Positions 1 through 7,344 of a DNA stretch of 12,451 nucleotides are shown piece after piece. The stretch is from JBARRO01 sp049644265. GTDB taxonomy: Bacteria > Bacteroidota > Ignavibacteria > UBA10030. Numbering within the stretch: position 1 is the first letter of the stretch; the number at the start of each line of letters is the position of its first letter. The position numbers and the translations under genes are program-made. Below the pieces are notes generated by a model. That model was not told where the DNA came from. It made no database searches and saw only the letters and a list, made by a program, of their open reading frames with translations. The DNA lies in assembly GCA_049644265.1 (NCBI GenBank), contig JBARRO010000131.1, positions 1 through 12,451 on the forward strand, in the 5' to 3' direction.

Positions 1-1
1 C

Positions 2-778
2 GACTACACTCAGCTCGATATCACGCAAAAAGGGGATGTGAAGAGTCTCGTGTCGAGTTTCCAGCCGACCGTGATCATCAACGCCGCTGGGGCGACCAAT
101 GTGGACTGGTGCGAGACAAATCGGGAAGCCGCGTGGAAGGCAAACGTGACAGGCGTCGACAACCTCATTGAAGCTGCACGCAAGGTGGATGCCAAACTTA
201 TCCATGTCTCAACGGACTACATCTTCGACGGGAAGAACGGACCGTACGACGAGCAGGCACGCCCGAATCCGATTTGTTACTATGGAAAAACCAAGCTGGC
301 ATCAGAAAACGCAATTCGGGTATCCGGAATCTCCCACGCAATCGTTCGGACAATTGTCCTCTACGGTTTCGGTATCGGAGTCAAATCAAATTTTGTCCTT
401 TGGGTGGTTCAAAACCTCCAAAACAAGAAACCCATCCGCTGCGTTGACGACCAAATAGGCAATCCCACATACGTTGCCGACCTCGCGATGGCCATCATCA
501 GAATTTTCGAGCTCGACCGGGAGGGAACGTACCACGTCTGCGGCAGGGAGAGGATCAGCAGGTATGACTTCGCGGTCAATGCAGCAACCTCGTTCGGCCT
601 CGACCACGGATTGATCGAGAAGATAAAAAGTGCTGCCCTCAACCAGCTCGCAACGCGCCCATTGGTCACCGGGTTTATTACGCTGAAAGCCGAAACGGAG
701 CTTGATTTTAAGCCGGTGACAACAATGGAAGGACTCGCCCTCCTCAAACGAGAACTCCAAACCGCGCGGAGGAACTGA
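2..778 (+). CDS. rfbD: dTDP-4-dehydrorhamnose reductase-like SDR oxidoreductase (5'-truncated by window edge)
   Basis: Extended short-chain dehydrogenase of the RmlD/RfbD type, which reduces dTDP-4-keto-rhamnose to dTDP-L-rhamnose with NAD(P)H in the cytoplasm. The reading frame is open from base 2 and starts inside the conserved LDIT block, so roughly the first 40 residues, including the glycine-rich Rossmann motif, lie off the window; the GTG at 38 is internal. In the 258 visible residues I see VIINAAG (about 24-30), the STDYIFDG block (70-77), the catalytic Y-x3-K pair within YYGKTK (Y94, K98) and a downstream IGNPTYVADLA segment typical of RmlD. The TGA at 776-778 touches the GTG of the next gene. 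No rmlA, rmlB or rmlC is visible, so the exact sugar substrate is inferred; a related sugar-nucleotide SDR is possible. The fold is certain, the symbol less so. Confidence 0.82.
   Translation, partial: DYTQLDITQKGDVKSLVSSFQPTVIINAAGATNVDWCETNREAAWKANVTGVDNLIEAARKVDAKLIHVSTDYIFDGKNGPYDEQARPNPICYYGKTKLASENAIRVSGISHAIVRTIVLYGFGIGVKSNFVLWVVQNLQNKKPIRCVDDQIGNPTYVADLAMAIIRIFELDREGTYHVCGRERISRYDFAVNAATSFGLDHGLIEKIKSAALNQLATRPLVTGFITLKAETELDFKPVTTMEGLALLKRELQTARRN
768..773 (+). promoter_or_regulatory. Shine-Dalgarno deciding the GTG start at 779
   Basis: GGAGGA lies 5 bases before the GTG at 779, inside the last codons of the upstream reductase. It is the clearest ribosome binding site in the window. 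It supports a GTG start exactly abutting the preceding stop; the next in-frame ATG would remove the conserved metal-binding helix. Confidence 0.7.
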
Positions 779-1444
779 GTGGATTTTCTGGTCGCATTGA
801 GCTCCGGCTTCCTCCTCGGCTGTCTCCACAGCTTCGACGTCGATCATGTCACGGCGGTTTCAGCATTCGTTGCCAACAACCCGGGGCGAAGATCGGCAAT
901 GAAGTTCGGACTCTTCTGGGGCCTCGGGCACACGACAACCCTGCTTGTTCTGGGCCTGGCAACGGTGGCGTTCAAATTTGCCATCCCTGCTGTCGTCCAG
1001 ACTTTTGCCGAGGCAGCCGTGGGTATCATCCTTGTTGCACTGGGAGTCTGGACCAGCGCCCAGTTCTTTCGCCATCGTCACATTCATTTGCACAAACACA
1101 CGCACGACGGCGTTGAGCATACGCACTTCCATTCCCACAACACAGAACGCAACCACCGGCACCATCATTCCATGTTTGCGATCGGTGCCACGCACGGCCT
1201 GGCGGGTACCGCATCGGTCATGGTGATTATTCCGCTTACGATAGCCCGGTCGTTGCCGACAGCGGCGGCATTCCTCGCACTCTTCGGACTCGGAACGGTC
1301 CTTTCGATGTCGCTTGCAGCTGCTCTCCTGGGAACGGCAGCACGCGCACTCGACCGGTCGAATGTGCTTTCCTGGGTCCGTCTCGCCGCCGGCCTTTCAA
1401 GCATTGCCCTGGGAACCGCATGGATTGGCATGAACGTGCTTTGA
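779..1444 (+). CDS. NicO/UreH-family nickel/cobalt-type membrane transporter with His-rich loop
   Basis: Small polytopic membrane protein of 221 residues, related to the NicO/RcnA/UreH group that moves Ni(II) or Co(II) across the inner membrane. The first helix carries H17-S-F-D20-V-D22-H23, matching the H-x-x-D-x-D-H metal signature of nickel/cobalt permeases. A second conserved block is GLGH (48-51) in the next helix. Helices lie near 4-20, 46-66 and 76-94, and the C-terminal half (about 133-220) has the GATHGLAGT block followed by further hydrophobic spans. Between the halves, residues 99-130 form a hydrophilic loop with 14 histidines in 32 positions, probably a metal buffer or sensor. The start is GTG with a strong upstream SD. 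There are no urease or hydrogenase genes here, so the physiological metal and the direction (import or efflux) cannot be told. The family call is secure, the substrate is inferred. Confidence 0.83.
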   Translation: MDFLVALSSGFLLGCLHSFDVDHVTAVSAFVANNPGRRSAMKFGLFWGLGHTTTLLVLGLATVAFKFAIPAVVQTFAEAAVGIILVALGVWTSAQFFRHRHIHLHKHTHDGVEHTHFHSHNTERNHRHHHSMFAIGATHGLAGTASVMVIIPLTIARSLPTAAAFLALFGLGTVLSMSLAAALLGTAARALDRSNVLSWVRLAAGLSSIALGTAWIGMNVL

Positions 1445-2280
1445 GCGCATTGTCCGTCAGACGGCTGGTCGCGTTCGTTGCGATACTGTCCCTCGCATTT
1501 CTGATTCAATGTTCGCCCTCCAGATCTGCTTCCAACCTTCTTGTCAAGGTGATGACCTACAACATTCACCATGGCGAAGGGGTAGACGGAAAGGTGGATT
1601 TGAAACGCATTGCAGATCTCATTCTGGATTCGGGCGCCGACGTTGTCGCTCTGCAGGAGGTAGACCGCGGCGTCGAGCGGACGAATAAGATGGATATGAT
1701 GACGACACTGTCGGACCTGACCGGCATGACGTACGCATTCGGCAAAAATTTTGACTTTCAGGGTGGCGATTATGGAAACGGCTTCCTGACACGATTTCCA
1801 ATCCTGGCGGAAAAGAACATTCAATACCATATGATCAACCCCGGTGAGCAGCGGGGACTTCTTCAGGTGGTTCTTGAAATACGAGGCACCGAGGTCGTGT
1901 TTATGAATACGCACCTCGACTATCGGCCGGCTGATACGGAGCGGCTTATGAACGTTGACGAGATAAAGTCTGCTGTCACAGAATTCAGCCCGAGGACCGT
2001 CGTTGTTTGTGGGGATTTCAACGACGTTCCCTCAAGCAGAACAGTCGAATCCATGAGACAGCAGTTCACGGACGTGGGTGGATTGGTGGATGTCAGCCGG
2101 GGAAACACCTACCCGACATCGGAACCTGTCAAAAGAATTGACTATATTTTTGTTTCCAACAACTCCGGGAAGACCGGAGACCAGAACGCTCCGGGGTTTC
2201 TGAAGCCCCGCTCTGCAATGGTGCTCAGGTCTGATGCGTCTGACCATCTTCCGTTCCTCGCGGAGTTTGAACTCAATTAG
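1420..2280 (+). CDS. Secreted or membrane-anchored endonuclease/exonuclease/phosphatase (EEP) family hydrolase
   Basis: Metal-dependent phosphodiesterase fold shared by DNase I, AP endonucleases and inositol or sphingomyelin phosphatases. The 286-residue protein shows the family motifs in order: TYNIHHGEG with N48, ALQEVDRG with metal ligand E80, NTHLDYR with H165, CGDFNDVPSS with D199 and N201, RIDYIF with D241, and SDHLPF with D275-H276. Residues 14-30 are hydrophobic and followed by Cys31 (LIQC), suggesting either an uncleaved anchor or a lipoprotein signal with a non-ideal lipobox (Gln at -1). The substrate cannot be predicted; export makes a role in chromosomal DNA repair unlikely. The ATG at 1420 overlaps the transporter gene by 25 bp and has GGGA at 1411-1414 in front; a TTG at 1441 overlapping its stop (TTGA) is an alternative. 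Translational coupling with the transporter is likely. Confidence 0.85.
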   Translation: MDWHERALSALSVRRLVAFVAILSLAFLIQCSPSRSASNLLVKVMTYNIHHGEGVDGKVDLKRIADLILDSGADVVALQEVDRGVERTNKMDMMTTLSDLTGMTYAFGKNFDFQGGDYGNGFLTRFPILAEKNIQYHMINPGEQRGLLQVVLEIRGTEVVFMNTHLDYRPADTERLMNVDEIKSAVTEFSPRTVVVCGDFNDVPSSRTVESMRQQFTDVGGLVDVSRGNTYPTSEPVKRIDYIFVSNNSGKTGDQNAPGFLKPRSAMVLRSDASDHLPFLAEFELN

Positions 2281-2296
2281 GCAGAACAACCAGGCT

Positions 2297-3562
2297 ATGC
2301 TTGACATCCGATTCATTCGAGAAAATCTTGAAGCGGCACAAAAAGGCGCCGAGGCAAAGGGCCTTTCCGTTGACTTCGGGGCGATCGTTTCGCTCGACGA
2401 CCGACGGCGCGCGCTGATCCAGGAAGGCGACTCCCTCAAAGCCAAAAGGAATGAGGTTTCATCCCAGGTCGGAAAGATCAAACGGGAGGGCGGTGACGCG
2501 TCGCCCGTCATGGCAGAAATGGAATCCGTGAAAGGTCGGATTCAGGCAATTGACAACGAATTGCGACAGGTGGAGACAAGCCTGAACGAGCTGATGCTGA
2601 CCGTCCCCAACATCCCACATCCGTCTGTTCCGATTGGGAAAACGCCGAAAGACAACAAAGAGTTTTTTCGGTGGGGGGAAATGGCAAAAGTTGATTTTCC
2701 TCTCAAACCTCATTGGGAACTGACCGAAAAGCTTGGCATAGTCGATTTCAACCGCGGCGCCAAAGTCGCGGGGGCAGGATTCCCGTTTTACGTGGGCAAA
2801 GGCGCCACACTCGAGCGGGCGCTCATTAATTTCTTCCTCGACCATGCTGTGAGGCGGGGCTATAAGGAGATCGCTCCTCCGATCGTGGTCAACGAGGACA
2901 GCGCCCGTGGCACCGGACAAATCCCGGACAAGGAAGACCTGATGTACGTCGCCGAACGCGACAAGCTCTACCTGATTCCCACCGCCGAAGTCCCGGTTTC
3001 AAATTTTCACCGCGATGAAGTCCTGCAGGAAAAGGACCTGCCGATCCGATACGCGGCCTACACACCCTGCTTTCGACGCGAAGCAGGATCCTACGGCAAG
3101 GATGTGAGAGGTCTCAACAGAGTTCATCAATTCGACAAAGTGGAGCTTGTGAAGTTTGTCCATCCTTCAGGCTCCTATGACGATCTCGAAGCCCTGCGAC
3201 TGGATGCGGAGAGTCTGCTCCAGCTGTTGGAGCTTCCCTACCACACCCTCCTGATGTGCACGGGAGATATGGGGTTCACGCAAACGAAAAAATACGATCT
3301 CGAAGTCTGGGCTCCGGGCCAGCAAAAATGGCTGGAGGTTTCTTCCTGCAGCAATTTTGAGTCGTTCCAGGCGAGACGCATGAACGTACGATTCCGGCCC
3401 GGGAACGGGGGAAAGCCGGAATTCGTTCATACACTCAACGGCTCAGCCCTCGCACTCCCGAGAGTTGTTGCTGCGCTCCTCGAACACTACCAGACTCCAG
3501 AAGGGAAAGTCGTTATCCCGAAAGTGCTCCATCCGTATACCCGGTTCGAGCTGATCGGATAG
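2297..3562 (+). CDS. serS: Seryl-tRNA synthetase
   Basis: Cytosolic class II aminoacyl-tRNA synthetase that charges tRNA-Ser (and tRNA-Sec where present) with serine. The 421-residue length is normal for the bacterial enzyme. It begins with the conserved MLDIRFIREN, followed by a two-helix antiparallel coiled-coil arm (about 30-100) that contacts the tRNA. The catalytic domain has the serine-specific TAE motif (229-231), motif 2 with FRREAGSYGKDVRG (259-272) and motif 3 NGSALALPRV with the ATP-binding R389. The frame is open upstream to 2234 inside the EEP gene, but the ATG at 2297 gives the family N-terminus. It starts 16 bp after the EEP stop with only a weak SD-like AGG close to the ATG. 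No missing key residues. Identification is very secure. Confidence 0.97.
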   Translation: MLDIRFIRENLEAAQKGAEAKGLSVDFGAIVSLDDRRRALIQEGDSLKAKRNEVSSQVGKIKREGGDASPVMAEMESVKGRIQAIDNELRQVETSLNELMLTVPNIPHPSVPIGKTPKDNKEFFRWGEMAKVDFPLKPHWELTEKLGIVDFNRGAKVAGAGFPFYVGKGATLERALINFFLDHAVRRGYKEIAPPIVVNEDSARGTGQIPDKEDLMYVAERDKLYLIPTAEVPVSNFHRDEVLQEKDLPIRYAAYTPCFRREAGSYGKDVRGLNRVHQFDKVELVKFVHPSGSYDDLEALRLDAESLLQLLELPYHTLLMCTGDMGFTQTKKYDLEVWAPGQQKWLEVSSCSNFESFQARRMNVRFRPGNGGKPEFVHTLNGSALALPRVVAALLEHYQTPEGKVVIPKVLHPYTRFELIG

Positions 3563-3583
3563 ATTTTCCGGCTGCAGCCTCAG

Positions 3584-3597
3584 GCAGTACGCAGTAC
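3584..3597. repeat. Tandem heptamer GCAGTAC x2 in intergenic spacer
   Basis: Two exact copies of GCAGTAC stand head to tail in the 76-bp spacer between the tRNA synthetase and the first ABC gene, followed by a partial copy (CAGTA, 3598-3602). A perfect 10-bp palindrome GGCTGCAGCC lies just upstream at 3570-3579. The role is unknown; it may be a remnant of a short tandem repeat that expands elsewhere in this genome. Confidence 0.55.
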
Positions 3598-3638
3598 CAG
3601 TATACCGTGCACAGAACAATCACCGTTCCTCAAACCCG

Positions 3639-5399
3639 ATGAAACCGCTCCTTCGACTACGGCCGTATCTGCTCCGTTACAGGAAAACCCTTGTGCTCGG
3701 AATTCTCACAGTCGTGGGGAGCAACTTGTTTACGGTCGCTCAGCCGTTGTTTCTCGGTTATGCGGTCGATGAGCTGAAACACGGAATCGAGACTCAGTCG
3801 TACATCAGTGCAGACCTCCTGCGTTGGGCGGCGCTCATTGTCGGCTTTTCGCTCGTTGCCGGATTCCTGACCTTTCTCACCCGGCAGACCATCATCGTCG
3901 TCTCGCGCCATATTGAATTCGACCTCCGCAACGACCTTCTTGCACACCTGCAGAAGCTGTCGTACTCCTACTTTCAGAACAAACCGACGGGCGACCTGAT
4001 GGCGCATGCGACGAACGACATCAGCGCCGTCCGCAACGTGCTCGGACCCGGTATCATGTATCCGTCCGATACGTTGATGACGTTTACCATGGTGCTTACC
4101 ATGATGCTGATGAAGGACTGGCAACTGACCCTGCTGGCCTTGATCCCTCTTCCGCTTGTGTCGATCGTCGTGTATCATCTCGGCAAGCTGATCCACTCAA
4201 AATTCAACGACCGCCAGGAGCAGTTTTCCCGACTCACGACACGGGCACAGGAAAACCTCTCCGGCATCAGAGTGGTCAAAGCGTACGTTCGTGAACAGTT
4301 TGAGACCGAACGGTTCCGTGAACTGAGTTGGGACTATTTGAAGAAGAACCTTGTCCTCGCCCGGGTGCAGTCAATCATGTGGCCTTTGATGTTTGTGCTT
4401 GTTGGGTTCTCGATGGTCATCACGATGTATTACGGCGGGCTTCGGGTCATCGACGGCCGGCTGACCATCGGAACACTGACGGCGTTCATTTCCTATTTGG
4501 TCATGCTCATTTGGCCGATGATTGCCTTCGGCTGGGTCATCAACCTCCTCCAGCAGGGCGCCGCATCCATGGGCCGTCTGGGCGCCATCATCGACACAAA
4601 GCCGGAAATCGACGACTCAGAGTCAACCAATCACTCGATCAGGGAAATTCGCGGCGACATAGAATTTCAGAACGTCTCGTTCTCGCACAAGAACTCGCGC
4701 GATGCTTCGCTGAAAAACATCAATCTGAAGATCAACCAAGGCATGACCATCGCCGTCGTCGGCTACACGGGGTCGGGAAAAAGCACCCTCGTAAACCTCA
4801 TTCCGCGTCTTTACGATATCAGCAGCGGCCGGCTGCTCATCGACGGTGCCGATATCAAGGATATTCCGCTGGCGGTCCTCCGTTCGCACATCGGCTATGT
4901 TCCTCAGGAGACCTTTCTGTTCTCCGAGACGATCGAAGACAACATTCGGTACGGTGTCGATAACGGCTCGCGCGATGAGATCGAGCGCGCCGCACAGATT
5001 TCCCAGATGGCCAGGGACATCCTGGAATTCCCCAAGGGGTATGAAACCATGATCGGCGAACGGGGCATCACACTCTCGGGAGGCCAAAAACAACGGACAA
5101 GCATCGCCCGTGCGCTCACGCGTGAGCCGCGAATCCTGATCCTTGACGATGCGCTTTCGTCCGTCGATACCTACACGGAAGAGGAAATCCTCAAACGGCT
5201 CCGGGAGTTCATGAAAAATCGTACGAGCATCATCATCAGTCATCGCATTTCGACTGTGAAAAACGCGGACCTCATTATCGTCCTCGACAACGGAGTGATC
5301 GTCGAGCGGGGAACACACGAAGAGCTCGTGGCACACAAAGGTATTTACGCGGACTTGCATGAGAAGCAGTTGCTGGAGCAGCAGCTGGAACAGATGTAA
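3639..5399 (+). CDS. ABC exporter half-transporter, subunit with degenerate ATP site (BmrC/YheI-like)
   Basis: Fused permease-ATPase of 586 residues, the usual size of a type IV ABC exporter half. Six membrane helices are expected at roughly 17-40, 64-82, 139-160, 162-182, 248-268 and 278-300, followed by the nucleotide-binding domain. I see Walker A GYTGSGKST (375-383), Q-loop Q423, a canonical signature LSGGQ (479-483), Walker B ILILDD (499-504), D-loop SSVD (507-510) and switch H535. The catalytic glutamate after Walker B is Asp (D504), and the A-loop aromatic position is His (H350). Its own Walker site is therefore predicted poorly hydrolytic, as in heterodimeric exporters such as BmrC/BmrD and TM287/TM288. 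The partner gene follows after 29 bp. No SD is evident before the ATG. The substrate (drug, lipid or peptide) cannot be read from the sequence. Confidence 0.93.
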   Translation: MKPLLRLRPYLLRYRKTLVLGILTVVGSNLFTVAQPLFLGYAVDELKHGIETQSYISADLLRWAALIVGFSLVAGFLTFLTRQTIIVVSRHIEFDLRNDLLAHLQKLSYSYFQNKPTGDLMAHATNDISAVRNVLGPGIMYPSDTLMTFTMVLTMMLMKDWQLTLLALIPLPLVSIVVYHLGKLIHSKFNDRQEQFSRLTTRAQENLSGIRVVKAYVREQFETERFRELSWDYLKKNLVLARVQSIMWPLMFVLVGFSMVITMYYGGLRVIDGRLTIGTLTAFISYLVMLIWPMIAFGWVINLLQQGAASMGRLGAIIDTKPEIDDSESTNHSIREIRGDIEFQNVSFSHKNSRDASLKNINLKINQGMTIAVVGYTGSGKSTLVNLIPRLYDISSGRLLIDGADIKDIPLAVLRSHIGYVPQETFLFSETIEDNIRYGVDNGSRDEIERAAQISQMARDILEFPKGYETMIGERGITLSGGQKQRTSIARALTREPRILILDDALSSVDTYTEEEILKRLREFMKNRTSIIISHRISTVKNADLIIVLDNGVIVERGTHEELVAHKGIYADLHEKQLLEQQLEQM

Positions 5400-5428
5400 A
5401 GTCGGATTTCAAGGACTAAGCCAACATC

Positions 5429-7231
5429 ATGCACGAAGAAGAAGTACTCGGTAAAGCATACGACGCCCGGTTGATGAGCCGGCTGATCAAGTACTTGCGT
5501 CCCTATCGCTGGCACGTCGGACTGGGCATTGTCATGAGCCTCGTGATCAGCGCATTGGAAGCAGTGCGGCCGTACTTTACCAAGATTGCGGTCGATCAGG
5601 ATATCGCCACCGGCGACAAGCATGGACTTCTGATTACCGCGCTTCTCTTCTTCATGGTCCTCGCCGTCCGAGGTCTCGTCCAGTATTTCAACGCCTATCT
5701 CACGCAGTGGATCGGGCAACGGACGATATTCGATTTGAGAATGGAGATTTTCGAACATCTCCAGAACCTCTCGTTGCGCTTCTATGACAAGAACCCCATC
5801 GGCCGCCTCATTACGCGGGTGACAAACGACGTGGAAGTCCTGAACGAGATGTTCTCCTCGGGCATCGTGATGGTCTTCAGCGACGTCTTCACGATCATGG
5901 GAATCTTCTACTTCATGTTTTCCATGAACTGGAAGCTTGCCCTCGTCACGCTGAGCGTCCTCCCGATTCTGTTCTATGGCACGTTCCTGTTCCGCAAAAA
6001 GGCACGCGAGGCCTATCGCGACGTCCGGATTCAGATCGCGCGCATCAACGCCTTCATGCAGGAACACATTACGGGCATGCTCGTCGATCAGATTTTCAAT
6101 CGCGAACGCCGGTCGTTTGAAAAATTCTCGGACATCAACGGGGCGCACCGCGACGCAAACATTCGTTCGATCCTGTATTATGCGCTGTTCTACCCCGGCG
6201 TGGACCTCATTGGAGCGGTTTCGGTTGGATTGATTATTTGGTACGCAGGCGAACATGCTCTCTCGGGTGCCGTCACAATCGGGACGGTGATGGCGTTCGT
6301 TCAGTTCAATGAAATGTTTTGGCGCCCGATCCGGGACCTGTCCGAGAAATACAACATCCTTCAAACGGCCATGGCATCGTCCGAAAGAATTTTCCAACTA
6401 CTGGACGACAAGACATTGCTGAGCATCCATCCAACTCCCGCCCGGCTCGAGCAGATTCGCGGCGAAATAGAGTTCCGGAAGGTCTGGTTCGCCTACCACC
6501 AGCCTTCAAACGGCATGGGTTCCCCGGAGTGGGTCCTCAAGAACATTTCGTTCAAGATAGCGCCGGGAAAGACCGTTGCGATTGTGGGACATACCGGAGC
6601 GGGTAAGACGTCGATTATCAGTCTCTTGAGCAGGTTCTACGAAGCGCAGGAAGGTGAAATCCTGGTGGACGGGATTAACATCCAGCACATTGTTCCGGGA
6701 GATCTGAGAAGGAATATCGCCGTGGTATTGCAGGACGTCTTCCTCTTTTCCGGAGACATCAAAGGAAACATCAATCTCGGCAACGAGTCGATCTCCCTCG
6801 ATCGGATCATGGCCGCTGCCAGGGTCGTGGGAGCGCACCGGTTCATCGAAAACCTCGAGGGCCAGTACGATGCCGAAGTCAAGGAGCGCGGCGCGACACT
6901 CTCGGTGGGACAAAAGCAGCTCCTGTCATTCGCCCGGGCTCTTGCGCACAATCCCAGAATTCTCATCCTGGACGAAGCGACGTCGAGTGTCGACACCGAG
7001 ACCGAGCTGCTCATCCAGGCCGCAATCAAGAAACTGCTCCACGGCCGGACATCCATCGTTATCGCACACCGTCTCTCCACGATTCAGAATGCGGACACGA
7101 TCATCGTCCTCCACAAGGGAGAGATTCGTGAGATGGGCTCCCATCAGGAACTCCTCGCCCAGGACGGAATCTACCGCAAACTCTACGAGCTCCAATACAG
7201 GGACCAGGAACTGAAATCCCCCCGGACGTAA
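5429..7231 (+). CDS. ABC exporter half-transporter, catalytic partner subunit (BmrD/YheH-like)
   Basis: Second fused permease-ATPase half of 600 residues, with six predicted helices (about 29-48, 66-88, 143-165, 168-188, 250-272, 282-300) and a C-terminal nucleotide-binding domain. Motifs are A-loop Y356, Walker A GHTGAGKTS (387-395), Q435, Walker B ILILDE with the catalytic E516, and H547. The signature is LSVGQ (491-495) instead of LSGGQ and the X-loop reads VKERG. Both are traits of the partner whose signature faces the degenerate site of the other subunit, so its Walker site with the LSGGQ of the first subunit makes the one functional ATPase site. An N-terminal tail of about 20 residues precedes the first helix. 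AAGGA at 5411-5415 is a distant SD candidate. The likely product is a heterodimeric inner-membrane exporter of unknown substrate. Confidence 0.93.
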   Translation: MHEEEVLGKAYDARLMSRLIKYLRPYRWHVGLGIVMSLVISALEAVRPYFTKIAVDQDIATGDKHGLLITALLFFMVLAVRGLVQYFNAYLTQWIGQRTIFDLRMEIFEHLQNLSLRFYDKNPIGRLITRVTNDVEVLNEMFSSGIVMVFSDVFTIMGIFYFMFSMNWKLALVTLSVLPILFYGTFLFRKKAREAYRDVRIQIARINAFMQEHITGMLVDQIFNRERRSFEKFSDINGAHRDANIRSILYYALFYPGVDLIGAVSVGLIIWYAGEHALSGAVTIGTVMAFVQFNEMFWRPIRDLSEKYNILQTAMASSERIFQLLDDKTLLSIHPTPARLEQIRGEIEFRKVWFAYHQPSNGMGSPEWVLKNISFKIAPGKTVAIVGHTGAGKTSIISLLSRFYEAQEGEILVDGINIQHIVPGDLRRNIAVVLQDVFLFSGDIKGNINLGNESISLDRIMAAARVVGAHRFIENLEGQYDAEVKERGATLSVGQKQLLSFARALAHNPRILILDEATSSVDTETELLIQAAIKKLLHGRTSIVIAHRLSTIQNADTIIVLHKGEIREMGSHQELLAQDGIYRKLYELQYRDQELKSPRT

Positions 7232-7271
7232 TCCTCCGACGTCTCTTTCTTCCCTGACAACACTCTTTATC

Positions 7272-7302
7272 TTGCAACTCCCGAGAGTCTTTCATAACTT
7301 GG
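7272..7302 (+). promoter_or_regulatory. Possible promoter for the fbp-exonuclease unit
   Basis: The 113-bp spacer after the ABC genes holds TTGCAA (7272-7277) and, 17 bases later, TAACTTGG (7295-7302). This fits a sigma-70-like TTGNNN/17/TAACTT arrangement and also approximates the Bacteroidota TTTG...TAnnTTTG pattern. It would place the start of transcription about 30-40 bases before the fbp ATG. Seen by eye only; short motifs like this arise by chance. Confidence 0.3.
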
Positions 7303-7344
7303 GCACAAGAGTTCCACGCTTCCCTTCCAAATTTCCAAAATTTC

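Noticed and set aside
1165..1914. Minus-strand open frame of 249 codons over the transporter and EEP genes
   Set aside because: Antisense shadow of two confidently identified genes; no motif, no SD.
1420..2280. EEP hydrolase and the nearby DEDDh exonuclease as parts of a phage-defence system
   Set aside because: The two nuclease-fold genes are 6 kb apart among housekeeping genes, the EEP protein carries an export signal, and no sensor, toxin or mobile-element gene is present.
2234..2296. N-terminal extension of seryl-tRNA synthetase from an upstream ATG
   Set aside because: The extension overlaps the EEP coding sequence, and the conserved enzyme N-terminus begins at the ATG at 2297.
4328..4963. 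Plus-strand frame of 211 codons within the first ABC gene
   Set aside because: Out-of-frame reading inside a gene whose motifs are all intact; product is Arg/His-rich without domain features.
5345..6397. Long minus-strand open frame (350 codons) across the two ABC genes
   Set aside because: It is exactly antisense to two well-conserved ABC genes, rich in charged and His residues in a way typical of reverse-complement reading, and has no recognisable domain.
7220..7250. CGGA...TCCG short hairpin after the second ABC gene as a terminator
   Set aside because: Only a 4-bp stem with an 8-base loop and no T-run directly after it; too weak to call.
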